Positions 7,866 to 16,994 of a stretch of DNA of 64,000 bases are shown here, piece after piece. The stretch is from contig NZ_JBFOKR010000011.1 of NCBI RefSeq assembly GCF_047246645.1, positions 1 through 64,000 on the forward strand, given 5' to 3'. Numbering within the stretch: the first letter of the stretch is position 1; every line of letters starts with the position of its first letter. Made by a program: the position numbers and the translations under genes. This stretch comes from Ferdinandcohnia sp047246645. Lineage in GTDB: Bacteria; Bacillota; Bacilli; Bacillales; Bacillaceae_L. The notes below the pieces were generated by a model. That model did no database searches and had not been told where the DNA came from. It worked only from the letters and a program-made list of their open reading frames with translations.

Positions 7866-9041
7866 ATGAAATATGATTTCAATGAGCACGTCGACAGATT
7901 ACAAACGGGTTCAGTAAAATGGGATGAAGTCGAGAATCTTTTTGGAGATAAAGAGATTCTTCCAATGTGGGTAGCGGATATGGATTTCAAGTCGCCACAA
8001 CCAGTAATAGATGCACTCCGGGAGCGGGCTGAACATGGGATATATGGTTACACAACAAGGCCCAATTCATACTATGAGGCTACAATCGGTTGGATGAAAC
8101 GTCGTCATAATTGGGATATTGAAAAAGATTGGATTTGTTATAGTCCAGGTGTAGTACCAGCTCTGAGTATCATTGTAAACACATTTACCCAGCCTGGGGA
8201 CAAGATTATTGTTCAACCACCTGTCTACTATCCTTTTATGAATGTGATAAAAAACAATGGAAGAGAAATCGTTCATAATCCACTGAAGCTACAACAAAAT
8301 CAATATGTAATGGACTTTGATGATTTAAAATCAAAGCTAGATCCAAGTGTAAAGATGATTATTTTATCAAGTCCTCATAATCCAGTTGGCAGAGTTTGGA
8401 CCAAAGCTGAGCTACAAACACTAGGAGAGATTTGCGCTGAACATAATGTATTGGTTGTTTCCGATGAAATACATTTTGATCTTGTCTATAAAGGTAATGT
8501 CCACACACCGTTCGCAGCTATAAGTGAGTCTTTTGCACATAATTCAATTACTTGTACAGCACCAAGTAAAACATTTAATCTTGCTGGCATGCAAACTTCA
8601 AATATCATAATTCCAAATGAAGACCTTCGTAATCGATTTAATAAGTCAATGGAGAATTTGGCCTTGGGTTTGACAAACACCTTTGGAGTAACTGCACTTG
8701 TTAGTGCATACGAGCAAGGGGATGATTGGCTTGATCACTTACTTGATTATCTAAAAGGTAATCTTGAATTTCTTACAAAGTATATTGAAGAAAATATACC
8801 AAAGATTAAAGTAATTCAGCCTGAAGCAACTTATTTGGTTTGGTTGGATTGTAGAGGCCTTGGAATTAGCGCAAAAGAATTAGAGCAGCTCACTCAAAAA
8901 CAAGCTAAGGTAGCTTTAGATGAAGGATATATTTTCGGAATAGAAGGAGAAGGATTTACAAGGATTAACATTGCCTGTCCTAGAAAACTTTTAGAAGAAG
9001 GATTATTTCGTTTGAGTAAGGCGATAAGTAATTTAAAATAG
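7866..9041 (+). CDS. patB: MalY/PatB-type PLP C-S lyase (cystathionine beta-lyase)
   Basis: A 391-residue fold-type I aminotransferase-like enzyme. The PLP lysine is Lys235 in APSKTFNLAG, preceded by the SDEIHFDL cofactor-binding segment, and the early motif PMWVADMDF is typical of the MalY/PatB group. These enzymes cleave the C-S bond of cystathionine or cysteine conjugates to give a thiol, pyruvate and ammonia. It has an AGGAGG site and follows the deformylase gene closely; that link may be transcriptional only. A role in methionine synthesis or in cysteine-conjugate breakdown is possible. Confidence 0.88.
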   Translation: MKYDFNEHVDRLQTGSVKWDEVENLFGDKEILPMWVADMDFKSPQPVIDALRERAEHGIYGYTTRPNSYYEATIGWMKRRHNWDIEKDWICYSPGVVPALSIIVNTFTQPGDKIIVQPPVYYPFMNVIKNNGREIVHNPLKLQQNQYVMDFDDLKSKLDPSVKMIILSSPHNPVGRVWTKAELQTLGEICAEHNVLVVSDEIHFDLVYKGNVHTPFAAISESFAHNSITCTAPSKTFNLAGMQTSNIIIPNEDLRNRFNKSMENLALGLTNTFGVTALVSAYEQGDDWLDHLLDYLKGNLEFLTKYIEENIPKIKVIQPEATYLVWLDCRGLGISAKELEQLTQKQAKVALDEGYIFGIEGEGFTRINIACPRKLLEEGLFRLSKAISNLK

Positions 9042-9072
9042 TATAAGTGAAGCAGGAGCGAGAAGAATAACC

Positions 9073-9114
9073 AAAAAGCTTGAAAGGAAAAGAATTCCTT
9101 CCAAGCTTTTTTAA
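9073..9114. terminator. Bidirectional terminator
   Basis: Long stem built from AAAAAGCTTG...AAGGAA and TTCCTTCCAAGCTTTTTT, between the convergent lyase and DUF4064 genes. Confidence 0.85.
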
Positions 9115-9543
9115 TTAGTATTCTGGATTGAAATCTTCTTTTTGCTTTCGAACTAAGCAAAGGATTCCAGCAATTAAGTAAAGGATACTTGCAATTATTG
9201 ATAATAAGAATGTTGCTAGCGTACTTAAAACTGCAACAATGATTAGAATGATTCCTGCAGCCTTAGGTCTTTTATTACCTTTTAATAGTACAAGTGAAAC
9301 AATACCAAGAACGATTGACAGTAGTCCAACGATGATAAAATACCAACCACCTGCTACTACCATATCTGTAATCATACCCATGTCAACTCCAGTTAAGGCT
9401 GGGTCTGTAGCAGCTGCATTTTCCATTTCAGTAGCGAATTCATCGTTACCTCCTAAACCTAAGAAGATAAAACCAAATAATGTAATAAATGCAAATAAAC
9501 ATGCCCCAATAATAGTTAAAACAATTTCTCCTGTGCGTTTCAT
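9115..9543 (-). CDS. DUF4064 membrane protein
   Basis: A 142-residue protein with about four hydrophobic segments (around residues 8-30, 65-87, 93-112 and 115-133) and a polar extracytoplasmic loop after the first. This matches the DUF4064 family of small Firmicute membrane proteins, whose function is unknown. It has an AGGGGAGAG site and reads as a single gene. Nothing in the sequence indicates a substrate or partner. Confidence 0.75.
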   Translation of the reverse strand: MKRTGEIVLTIIGACLFAFITLFGFIFLGLGGNDEFATEMENAAATDPALTGVDMGMITDMVVAGGWYFIIVGLLSIVLGIVSLVLLKGNKRPKAAGIILIIVAVLSTLATFLLSIIASILYLIAGILCLVRKQKEDFNPEY

Positions 9544-9902
9544 TAAATGCTCTCCCCTTTAGAAAATATTCTCTTTAGTTTTGATTTTACTAGTTATAAC
9601 CTATTAAACACAATACCTCATTACTCCTGTTTCAAAAAAGAGTTTACTTTATTTACGCAGAAAAATAAAAAAGGTTTCAAAAAAAGTAAATCTACTATAA
9701 ACATAGATTATTGCTGTTGTTACAAAAATATTAAAGGAATATTAAAAAAATTTTGCGTAAATCCATAATTATATGTTAACCTATACTTATATAGGATTTT
9801 ATTTGGTATTTATTCCAGATAATTCCTTTTTATTTTAGTGGTAGTAAACCTCTTAATCTAGGGGATCTACATAAAAAAATAATATTTTTAGGGGGAATGC
9901 AA
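9544..9902. other. AT-rich intergenic region with a small palindrome
   Basis: No gene is supported. It holds the start signals of the DUF4064 gene and of the TAXI receptor. A 16-bp interrupted palindrome CCTATA-CTTA-TATAGG at 9780-9795 could be an operator or part of the TRAP promoter; no regulator is assigned. Confidence 0.4.
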
Positions 9903-10910
9903 ATGCTTAAGAAGTACTCGTTTCTTACTTTGCTATTAGCATTGGTTTTAGTCATTGCTGCATGTAGCAGTGATAACACGAATGGTGACGACAAAGATGA
10001 TAGTGATGAAGGAACTGGAAACACAGAGACAGTTGATCTTCTCATGGGTACTGGTAGCCAAGGTGGTACATACTTCCCACTTGGTGCCGAAATGGCGAAT
10101 GTTTGGAACAACAATATTGAGAACGTAAACGTAACATCAACAGAATCTGGTGCTTCAGTAGAGAACTTAGCTAAGATTTCTAATGGTGAATTTGACTTAG
10201 GAATGACAGTTAACCTTCCTGCTTATAATGCATTAAATGGAACTGGAGATTTTGAAGGTAAAAAGGTAGAAAACTTTGCGTTTATCGGCCATATTTACCC
10301 AGAAGTACTTCAAATCATTACACGCGAAAGCACAGGTGTTGAAACAATTGCTGACTTAAAAGGTAAGCGTATTGCAATTGGACCACCAGGAAGTGGAACA
10401 CAAACTGCAACAAAAGCAGTACTTGCTGCATATGGAATTAATGATGGAGACTATGAAGCATACCAAGAAGGTTTTGGTGACGCGAAATCAAAACTTCAAG
10501 ATGGTACAATTGACGCTTCATTCGGTTTATTAGGACTACCAGATGCTGGTATTGATGAACTTCAGGCTTCTGTAAAAGATGTTAAATTCTTAGAAGTGAC
10601 TGGTGCTGAGTTAGCAAAAGTAGAAGAAAGCAGTGGTTACACTGGTTATACAATTAAGGCAGGTTCTTACGAGTGGTTAAAAGAAGATGCTAATGTTGTA
10701 TCTGCTTATGCAGTACTAGTTGCTAATACAGACACAGTTGATGATGAGCTTGCTTATCAACTTGCTAAAGTAATGATTGAGAAAGCTAGTGAAAATACAC
10801 ATGCTCAATCAGCTCATATGACAAAAGAAAATGCTTTAAGTGGTTTAGGTGACCTGCCAATTCACCCAGGCGCTGAAAAGTATTACAAAGAAATTGGAAT
10901 ACTAGATTAA
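9903..10910 (+). CDS. TAXI-family TRAP transporter receptor, lipoprotein
   Basis: A 335-residue substrate-binding lipoprotein. The start at 9903 has GGGGGA at a proper distance, whereas the ATG at 9897 overlaps it. Residues 1-20 form a type II signal peptide with lipobox VIAAC. An acidic linker follows, then the TAXI receptor domain with GTGSQGGTYFPLG near its start and GPPGSGTQTA in the middle. TAXI receptors deliver carboxylates, often glutamate or 2-oxoglutarate, to a fused DctQM permease, which is encoded downstream. The substrate is unknown. Confidence 0.92.
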   Translation: MLKKYSFLTLLLALVLVIAACSSDNTNGDDKDDSDEGTGNTETVDLLMGTGSQGGTYFPLGAEMANVWNNNIENVNVTSTESGASVENLAKISNGEFDLGMTVNLPAYNALNGTGDFEGKKVENFAFIGHIYPEVLQIITRESTGVETIADLKGKRIAIGPPGSGTQTATKAVLAAYGINDGDYEAYQEGFGDAKSKLQDGTIDASFGLLGLPDAGIDELQASVKDVKFLEVTGAELAKVEESSGYTGYTIKAGSYEWLKEDANVVSAYAVLVANTDTVDDELAYQLAKVMIEKASENTHAQSAHMTKENALSGLGDLPIHPGAEKYYKEIGILD

Positions 10911-10927
10911 TAGCTTTAGAGTGTAAG

Positions 10928-10961
10928 AGGGCTTGACACATTGTGTTTTAGCCCTTTTTTT
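10928..10961 (+). terminator. Terminator between receptor and permease genes
   Basis: AGGGCT/AGCCCT stem with an internal CACA/TGTG helix and seven T residues. Read-through past it would reduce permease relative to receptor, common for binding proteins. Confidence 0.8.
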
Positions 10962-10996
10962 AAACGTGAGGAAGTTTTGGATTTAAAGTCGTATTT

Positions 10997-11307
10997 GGTA
11001 GGTGCTAGGCGTGAAAACGTGCAAAGCGGCATATGAAAAGGCTGGTAGGAGCTAGGCCAGAAAAAGTATCAAACGGCACATGAAAAAGCCGTATAAGGTA
11101 GGAGCTAGGCAAGAAAAAATATCAAGCGGCACATGAAAAGACCGTATAAGGTAGGAGCTAGACAGGAAAAGTATTCAGCGGCACAGGAAAAGCCGCAATA
11201 AGGTAGGCGCTAGGCCAGAAAAAGTGTCAAGCGGCACAGGAAAAGGCAATATACGGTAGGTGCTAGGCAAGAAAAAGTGCCAAGCGCCACATGAAAGCTC
11301 AATAATA
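10997..11307. repeat. Six imperfect 53-bp tandem repeats
   Basis: Units begin with GGTAGG at 10997, 11044, 11097, 11150, 11202 and 11255, giving periods of 47, 53, 53, 52 and 53 bp. Each unit reads roughly GGTAGGNGCTAGGC, an A-rich stretch, then a GCGGCAC-A/T-rich-GCCG hairpin. The copies differ by many substitutions, so the array is old or under selection for structure rather than sequence. No reading frame runs through it. It fills most of the gap between TRAP receptor and permease. Confidence 0.9.
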
Positions 11308-11361
11308 AAAAAGTAGATTTTACAGGTGGTGAGATGTATGAAGTTTTGGAGGGCACGTCGT

Positions 11362-13350
11362 ATGAAGGAGATGAATGATTCAAACGATCAATCAAAAGAA
11401 AACGAAAATCTATCGACTGATGAGATATTGGAGAAATACGATAGGGAAAGTACGTACCGCCGTAATTTAGGTCACTGGAAGTGGCTTGTCTTAGTAATGG
11501 CTGTAGGCTTAACTCTGTTTCATCTTTATACAGGATATCGTGGTGCCTTTGAAGCAAGGATACAAGGTCCCATACATTTAGGTACAGCATTGGCATTAAT
11601 ATTTTTACTATATCCAATAAAAAAAGGATTACACCGTAAGCAAAAGGGAATACCTTGGTACGATGTGTTACTAGCTATTATTTCTCTTTGTGTGGGATAT
11701 TACAATGTTGTCTTTTATGAAGAATTAGTTTCAGAGAGGATAGTATTTGGCTATACGACCCCTGACTTTATTGTGGCAACACTTGGGGTTTTATTAGTTT
11801 TAGAGGCTGCGAGAAGGTGTGTGGGGCTACCAATCGTCATCGTTTCAAGTATTGCAATTCTATACGCATTATATGGAAATCTAATCCCAACCAAATTATT
11901 TGCACACCGTGGATTCTCTTGGAACACATTGGCTACTGATCTTTATTTAACGACTAAAGGAATCTATAGCACGCCAATTCAAGTTTCATCAACTTTTATT
12001 TTCTTGTTCTTGTTATTTGGTGTCATGTTAATTCGAACTGGTGTTGGTCAATTTTTCAATGATATTGCGTTTGCTATCACAGGAAGATACACAGGCGGTC
12101 AGGCAAAAGCGGCAGTAGTTGCCAGTGCGCTGCAAGGTATGGTGTCAGGTAGCTCTGTTGCAAATACTGTAGGTTCAGGCTCTTTCACCATTCCAATGAT
12201 GAAAAAGGCAGGTTATAAACCTGAATTTGCAGCAGCTGCAGAGGCTTCTGCTTCAACGGGTGGTCAGATTATGCCGCCGATTATGGGAGCGGCCGCTTTT
12301 ATTATGGCATCCTATACAAATATTCCGTATAGCCAGATCATGTTAATTGCAATCATACCTGCGGTCCTATATTTCTTAGGTGTATTTTTAGCGGTACACT
12401 TTGAGTCAAAGAAAATGGGAATTACCGGAGCTCCAAAGGAAACTTTACCTAGAGCAAAAGAGTTAATGATTTCTAGAGGATACTTGTTATTACCATTAAT
12501 AGTCATTTTTTATACATTATTAACTGGTAAAACACCAATGAGGGCTGCACTTCTTGCTATATTGGTTTCATTCCTTGTTAGTTTAGTTAGGAAGGACACA
12601 AGGATGTCACTTAAAGGTATTATCAGTGCTCTTGAAGAAGGTGCAAGAGTTGCGTTACCGGTTATTGCGGCTTGTGCCTCAGCCGGTATTATCGTTGGTG
12701 TAGTTGTTCAAACAGGACTCGGAGGACGTATTGCAGATGGTATTATTGCACTTGGTTCTGGAAGTCTCATATTGACATTGTTCTTTACGATGATTGCATG
12801 TTTAATCCTAGGTATGGGATTACCAACAACTGCAAACTATGTAGTAACTGCAACAATGGCAGCACCTGCGTTGATCCTTGGATTAGATGTTCCGGTATTA
12901 GCTGCTCATATGTTCGTATTCTATTTTGGTATTGTTGCAGACATTACACCTCCAGTTTGTTTAGCGGCCTATGCTGGCGCAGGGTTAGCCAGGGCAAATC
13001 CATTTAAAACAGGTGTAACAGCTACAAAGCTTGCGACAGCAGCGTATATTATTCCATATATCTTTGTTATAAATCCACAAATGCTGTTAATTGATTTTGA
13101 GGTTCCATTCTTAACGATATCAGTCATAACAGCGATTATAGGAATGGTTGGGATTAGTACAGCAATGGTAGGCTTTTTTATACGAAAAGCGTTTGTATGG
13201 GAACGCCTAATTCTATTTGCTGCGGGTCTATCCTTAATTTCACCGAATGTTTATTTTGGTCTTGCTGGAGTTGTGGCTCTAGGATTGGTTTTATTTATTC
13301 AATCACGACGTCCGAAAGAAACAATCCAAGCCCCAACAGTTGCACTTTAA
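11362..13350 (+). CDS. TRAP transporter fused DctQM permease
   Basis: A 662-residue integral membrane protein joining the small (DctQ) and large (DctM) TRAP subunits, as is usual for partners of TAXI receptors. ATG at 11362 is chosen because GGAGGG lies eight bases before it; ATG 11338 and GTG 11326 are alternatives. The N-terminus is charged and cytosolic, followed by roughly 16-18 membrane segments. Conserved DctM patches include GMVSGSSVANTVGSGSFTIP and GMGLPTTANY. Uptake is driven by an ion gradient. The receptor gene upstream is separated from it by a terminator and a tandem repeat array. Confidence 0.92.
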   Translation: MKEMNDSNDQSKENENLSTDEILEKYDRESTYRRNLGHWKWLVLVMAVGLTLFHLYTGYRGAFEARIQGPIHLGTALALIFLLYPIKKGLHRKQKGIPWYDVLLAIISLCVGYYNVVFYEELVSERIVFGYTTPDFIVATLGVLLVLEAARRCVGLPIVIVSSIAILYALYGNLIPTKLFAHRGFSWNTLATDLYLTTKGIYSTPIQVSSTFIFLFLLFGVMLIRTGVGQFFNDIAFAITGRYTGGQAKAAVVASALQGMVSGSSVANTVGSGSFTIPMMKKAGYKPEFAAAAEASASTGGQIMPPIMGAAAFIMASYTNIPYSQIMLIAIIPAVLYFLGVFLAVHFESKKMGITGAPKETLPRAKELMISRGYLLLPLIVIFYTLLTGKTPMRAALLAILVSFLVSLVRKDTRMSLKGIISALEEGARVALPVIAACASAGIIVGVVVQTGLGGRIADGIIALGSGSLILTLFFTMIACLILGMGLPTTANYVVTATMAAPALILGLDVPVLAAHMFVFYFGIVADITPPVCLAAYAGAGLARANPFKTGVTATKLATAAYIIPYIFVINPQMLLIDFEVPFLTISVITAIIGMVGISTAMVGFFIRKAFVWERLILFAAGLSLISPNVYFGLAGVVALGLVLFIQSRRPKETIQAPTVAL

Positions 13351-13360
13351 TAGAACGATA

Positions 13361-13388
13361 AAACCACCCTTAAGGGTGGTTTGTTTGT
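13361..13388. terminator. Bidirectional terminator
   Basis: AACCACCC/GGGTGGTT stem with TTAA loop between the convergent permease and lipoprotein genes; it includes the end of the latter. Confidence 0.8.
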
Positions 13389-13867
13389 TTATAGAATTCG
13401 TTTATTTCCTCTACTATTTTTTGTGCTTCATGGTATCCAGTATCCGTTTTCTTTGTATTACCAGAACTTATCCCTTCAAGCTGTGTAGTCATGGCTTTCA
13501 TATACTCTTCAATTGATTTTTGGATCTGTTGCTTAACCAAACGTAATGTCTTATTTTCAGGGGTAGAGTCTAATTCAATAAGATTATATATATACAGTGC
13601 CTCTTGGTTTGCAATGTCCATTGTATCTATTGCTGCTTCTAATTCATCATTATTTTTCATTTCTTCTAATAACATAGTTAATTCGTTGTTCAATTGAATA
13701 AACTTTTGGACATGAGATCGTAAACTATCAAAATTCACTTGGTCTTCTTTCGATAACTCACCTTCAAGTGAAGAGTATAGGTCACTAGGTGAATCTGAGC
13801 CGCAACCTGTTAAAATTGTCACTAGTACAAGTAAGTAAATGTTTAACTTAATTACTGTATTTTTCAT
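13370..13867 (-). CDS. Lipoprotein of unknown function, helical
   Basis: A 165-residue protein whose start at 13867 has a clear AGGAGG site; a longer in-frame extension lacks one. A signal peptide ends in lipobox ILTGC, so the mature protein should be lipidated on the outer membrane face. The rest is polar and predicted mainly helical with many Glu, Gln, Asn and Lys, resembling in style the YkyA-like lipoproteins, but I recognise no specific family motif. It is a single gene, divergent from the MhqD-like gene. Confidence 0.7.
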   Translation of the reverse strand: MKNTVIKLNIYLLVLVTILTGCGSDSPSDLYSSLEGELSKEDQVNFDSLRSHVQKFIQLNNELTMLLEEMKNNDELEAAIDTMDIANQEALYIYNLIELDSTPENKTLRLVKQQIQKSIEEYMKAMTTQLEGISSGNTKKTDTGYHEAQKIVEEINEFYKQTNHP

Positions 13868-13970
13868 ATCAAATCCTCCTAAACATCCATATAAAAGAAT
13901 ATGAAACTTGTCCATTTTGTATGACATCAAGTTGTGGTTATCTAGTTTGACTTTTACTAGAAGGTATATT

Positions 13971-13986
13971 ATCTTGAAGTTAAGAT
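13971..13986 (+). promoter_or_regulatory. Predicted MhqR-type operator for the MhqD-like gene
   Basis: ATCTTGAAGTTAAGAT, an imperfect palindrome that closely matches the known MhqR site (ATCT-cgaattcg-AGAT type). A perfect version lies at 21891-21914 before the MhqO-like gene. Only these two promoters in the window carry it, and both belong to Mhq-type genes. Confidence 0.7.
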
Positions 13987-14072
13987 ATTTGAATATGATT
14001 TATATTCCTTATTCAACTTTTATTATTTACGGGCAATACTAGGAACAGCAAACTGATTTTGGAGGGAGACGT

Positions 14073-14678
14073 ATGAAACATATATTTCAAGAAGGTAAAG
14101 ATAAAACAAGACCAACATTATTATTATTACATGGTACTGGGGGCACTGAAACAGATCTATTACCACTTGCAAGTCATATTGATGAGACTGCATCCGTATT
14201 AAGTGTTAGAGGGAATGTTCTTGAAAATGGCATGCCACGATTTTTTCGTCGGCTAGCTGAGGGTGTGTTTGATGAAGAAGATCTTATTTTTCGGACAAAA
14301 GAGCTAAATGATTTTCTTGACGAAGCAGCAAATACGTATTCATTTGACCGATCAAATATTGTTGCAATTGGTTATTCAAACGGTGCTAATATTGCCGGTA
14401 GCCTTTTGTTTCATTATAGCACCGCACTAAAAGGAGCGATCCTGCACCATCCAATGGTCCCAAGACGTGGTATAGAATTGCCAGATTTATCAGGGACTCC
14501 TGTATTTATTACTGCAGGTAAAAATGATCCGATTTGTCCTGCACAAGAAACGGTTGATCTTCAAGAGCTATTAGATAATGCAAAAGCAGACGTAGATGTT
14601 CATTGGGAGTACAATGGTCATATGCTCACCGGTACTGAGGTTGCAGCTGCTGCGGAATGGTACAAAAAACACTTTTAA
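14073..14678 (+). CDS. mhqD: MhqD-like alpha/beta hydrolase (carboxylesterase)
   Basis: A 201-residue cytosolic alpha/beta hydrolase of the phospholipase/carboxylesterase family. The oxyanion region LLHGTGGTETD, nucleophile elbow GYSNGAN (catalytic Ser), Asp in AGKNDPI and His in YNGHMLTG are all present. B. subtilis MhqD is a hydrolase induced by quinones and electrophiles under MhqR control, alongside the MhqO/MhqE dioxygenases. Here the MhqR-type palindrome upstream and an MhqO-like gene with the same palindrome 7 kb away support the assignment. The natural substrate is not known. A terminator follows. Confidence 0.8.
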   Translation: MKHIFQEGKDKTRPTLLLLHGTGGTETDLLPLASHIDETASVLSVRGNVLENGMPRFFRRLAEGVFDEEDLIFRTKELNDFLDEAANTYSFDRSNIVAIGYSNGANIAGSLLFHYSTALKGAILHHPMVPRRGIELPDLSGTPVFITAGKNDPICPAQETVDLQELLDNAKADVDVHWEYNGHMLTGTEVAAAAEWYKKHF

Positions 14679-14683
14679 ATAGG

Positions 14684-14716
14684 AAACCTAATGCCATATC
14701 AGCATTAGGTTTTTTT
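14684..14716 (+). terminator. Rho-independent terminator
   Basis: AAACCTAATGC/GCATTAGGTTT stem followed by T residues. Confidence 0.9.
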
Positions 14717-14914
14717 CTATTTCAGGGCATCGGCCCTTTATATCCAATATTTGCAGTCGTATATCAATTGAATAAAAATTATTTTGTGCTATAATAATTT
14801 TCTGTTGACTTATATAATAAATGGATAAAATAGCAATGGATAGATACCAAAATTCTATCCTTTTTTATTTGTTAGGCTGGTTGCATTTCTAAAATAAAGT
14901 GGAGGGATTCAATT

Positions 14915-16864
14915 ATGAAAAAATGTAATATAAAACATAGTCCTCTACTTTTATTCGGACTACTTGTTTTACTCTTTTCTATTAAAACGTATATTGCGTA
15001 TAACGTGGAATTTAACCTTGATATTAAAAATGACATACAAAAATTTTTACTTGCGATAAATCCAATTAGTTCTGCAATCTTTTTCTTAGCAATTGCTTTC
15101 TTATTTACTGGCAAAAGACGCCATGTGGCATTTGTAACAATCCACTTTTTACTATCCTTTGTACTCTTTGCAAATATAATGTACTATCGTTTCTTTACGG
15201 ATTTCATTACATTACCAGTTCTTATGCAAACAAAGAATTTTGGAGACTTAGGTGGGAGTACATTAGCGTTATTTGAAGCATATGATATTTTGTACTTTAT
15301 AGATGTAATCATTGGAATTGTAATCATTCTCTCGGGCGCTTTTTCACTTAAGGGGACGATAAGAAAACGCACAGTTGCTTCAGTATTTGTATCAGCTATC
15401 CTACTTTTTATGGGGAATTTACATCTGGCTGAAGAGGATCGTCCTGAACTATTAACTAGATCATTTGACCGAAATTATTTAGTTAAGTATTTAGGAATGT
15501 ACAACTATCATATTTATGATGCTATTCAAACAGCAAAGTCATCCTCTCAACGCGTTTTAGCCGATAGTGATGATATTACTGAAATTGAAAATTATACAAA
15601 AGCTAATTTTAGTCAACGCAATGAGGAGCTTTTTGGACAAGCCAAAGGCATGAATGTCGTTTATTTGGAATTAGAGTCTTTTCAAACATTTGTGTTAGAT
15701 TATAAACTTCATGGTGAGGAAGTTACACCGTTTTTAAATAGTCTTACAAGAGATGAGAGCACATTTTATTTTCCTAACTTCTTCCACCAAACTGCACAAG
15801 GAAAAACATCGGACTCTGAATTTATCTTAGATAACTCGATTTATGGTCTCCCGCAAGGTGCTGTATTTATGACAAAGGCACAGAATACGTACCAAGCTTT
15901 TCCAGCAATTTTAAAGGGGAATGGTTATGAGTCAGCATCATTCCACGGTAACTATAAAACGTTCTGGAATCGTGAAAATATGTACAAGGCATTCGGGTAT
16001 GAACACTTCTTTGATGCAGAGTATTATGAAATGACACCAGAAAATACAATTAATTATGGTTTAAATGACAAACCGTTTTTTGAACAATCAATGCCATTAT
16101 TAAATAGTCTTCCAGAGCCGTTTTTCGCAAAATTTATTACGCTCACAAACCATCATCCATTCGTTTTAAAAGAGGAAGATGTAACGTTAGCACCAGGTGA
16201 TTTTGGAAGTAAAACAGTTAATCAGTATTTCCAAACTGCGCGTTATATGGATGAAGCTATTGAAGAGTTTTTTGGATATTTAAAAGAGAGTGGTTTGTAT
16301 GACAATACTATGGTTGTACTTTATGGTGACCACTATGGTATATCTGAAAATCATAATAAGGCAATGGCGAAGGTGTTAGGAAAAGAAATTACACCATTTG
16401 AAAATGCACAATTGCAACGAGTACCTTTGTTTATACACATTCCAGCTGCTGAAGGAAAACAAGTAGAAACCTATGGTGGTCAAATTGATGTTAGACCAAC
16501 TATTCTCCACTTATTAGGAATAGAAACAGAAGAATATATTGAATTTGGATCTGATTTGTTCTCAGATGAACGTAAGCAAATTGTACCTTTCCGTAATGGA
16601 GATTTTGTAAAGAAGGATTACACTTATGTTAAAGGTGTTTGCTACGATAATGCTTCTGCACAAGAAGTTGAAAAGGATTCTTGCCATGCATCGAATGAGT
16701 ATGTAAAATCTACACTTGCGATATCAGATAAACTTGTATATGGAGACTTATTACGCTTTTATCATCCAACTGGTTTTACTCCGGTTGAACGTTCCCAGCT
16801 TGATTACTCAATACGAAATACGGCTATAGATTCTTTAGAACAACAAACAGAACGAAATGAATAG
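14915..16864 (+). CDS. Lipoteichoic acid synthase family protein (LtaS-type)
   Basis: A 649-residue polyglycerolphosphate synthase-like protein. Five membrane segments lie in the first 190 residues or so, then a linker with a likely signal-peptidase site near VLADSDD, then an extracellular sulfatase-type domain. The active-site Thr lies in TAQGKTSDSEF and metal ligands include the Glu in YLELESF and the Asp-His in YGDHYG. These enzymes polymerise glycerol phosphate from phosphatidylglycerol on the outer membrane face. B. subtilis has four paralogues (LtaS, YfnI, YqgS, YvgJ) and I cannot say which this matches. GGAGGG site, single gene with terminator. Confidence 0.9.
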   Translation: MKKCNIKHSPLLLFGLLVLLFSIKTYIAYNVEFNLDIKNDIQKFLLAINPISSAIFFLAIAFLFTGKRRHVAFVTIHFLLSFVLFANIMYYRFFTDFITLPVLMQTKNFGDLGGSTLALFEAYDILYFIDVIIGIVIILSGAFSLKGTIRKRTVASVFVSAILLFMGNLHLAEEDRPELLTRSFDRNYLVKYLGMYNYHIYDAIQTAKSSSQRVLADSDDITEIENYTKANFSQRNEELFGQAKGMNVVYLELESFQTFVLDYKLHGEEVTPFLNSLTRDESTFYFPNFFHQTAQGKTSDSEFILDNSIYGLPQGAVFMTKAQNTYQAFPAILKGNGYESASFHGNYKTFWNRENMYKAFGYEHFFDAEYYEMTPENTINYGLNDKPFFEQSMPLLNSLPEPFFAKFITLTNHHPFVLKEEDVTLAPGDFGSKTVNQYFQTARYMDEAIEEFFGYLKESGLYDNTMVVLYGDHYGISENHNKAMAKVLGKEITPFENAQLQRVPLFIHIPAAEGKQVETYGGQIDVRPTILHLLGIETEEYIEFGSDLFSDERKQIVPFRNGDFVKKDYTYVKGVCYDNASAQEVEKDSCHASNEYVKSTLAISDKLVYGDLLRFYHPTGFTPVERSQLDYSIRNTAIDSLEQQTERNE

Positions 16865-16870
16865 TGATTG

Positions 16871-16901
16871 AAGGCATCTCTTATAGGAGATGTCTTTTTT
16901 T
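16871..16901 (+). terminator. Rho-independent terminator
   Basis: AAGGCATCTC/GGAGATGTCTT stem, TTATA loop and T run after the LTA synthase gene. Confidence 0.88.
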
Positions 16902-16921
16902 AGGGGGATTTTTTAAAAATA

Positions 16922-16947
16922 TGAAACCTTTTACGGCAGTTATCGTC
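16922..16947 (+). promoter_or_regulatory. ECF-type autoregulatory promoter
   Basis: TGAAAC at 16922-16927 and CGTC at 16944-16947, spaced by exactly 16 bp, as in the sigma-M/W/X/V promoters of Bacillus. It stands 48 bp before the sigma factor gene, so the sigma factor very probably drives its own operon. Confidence 0.8.
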
Positions 16948-16994
16948 TATACTACACAGGAATAACCGGTCATGCTTTCTCATGGGGGGATTAC

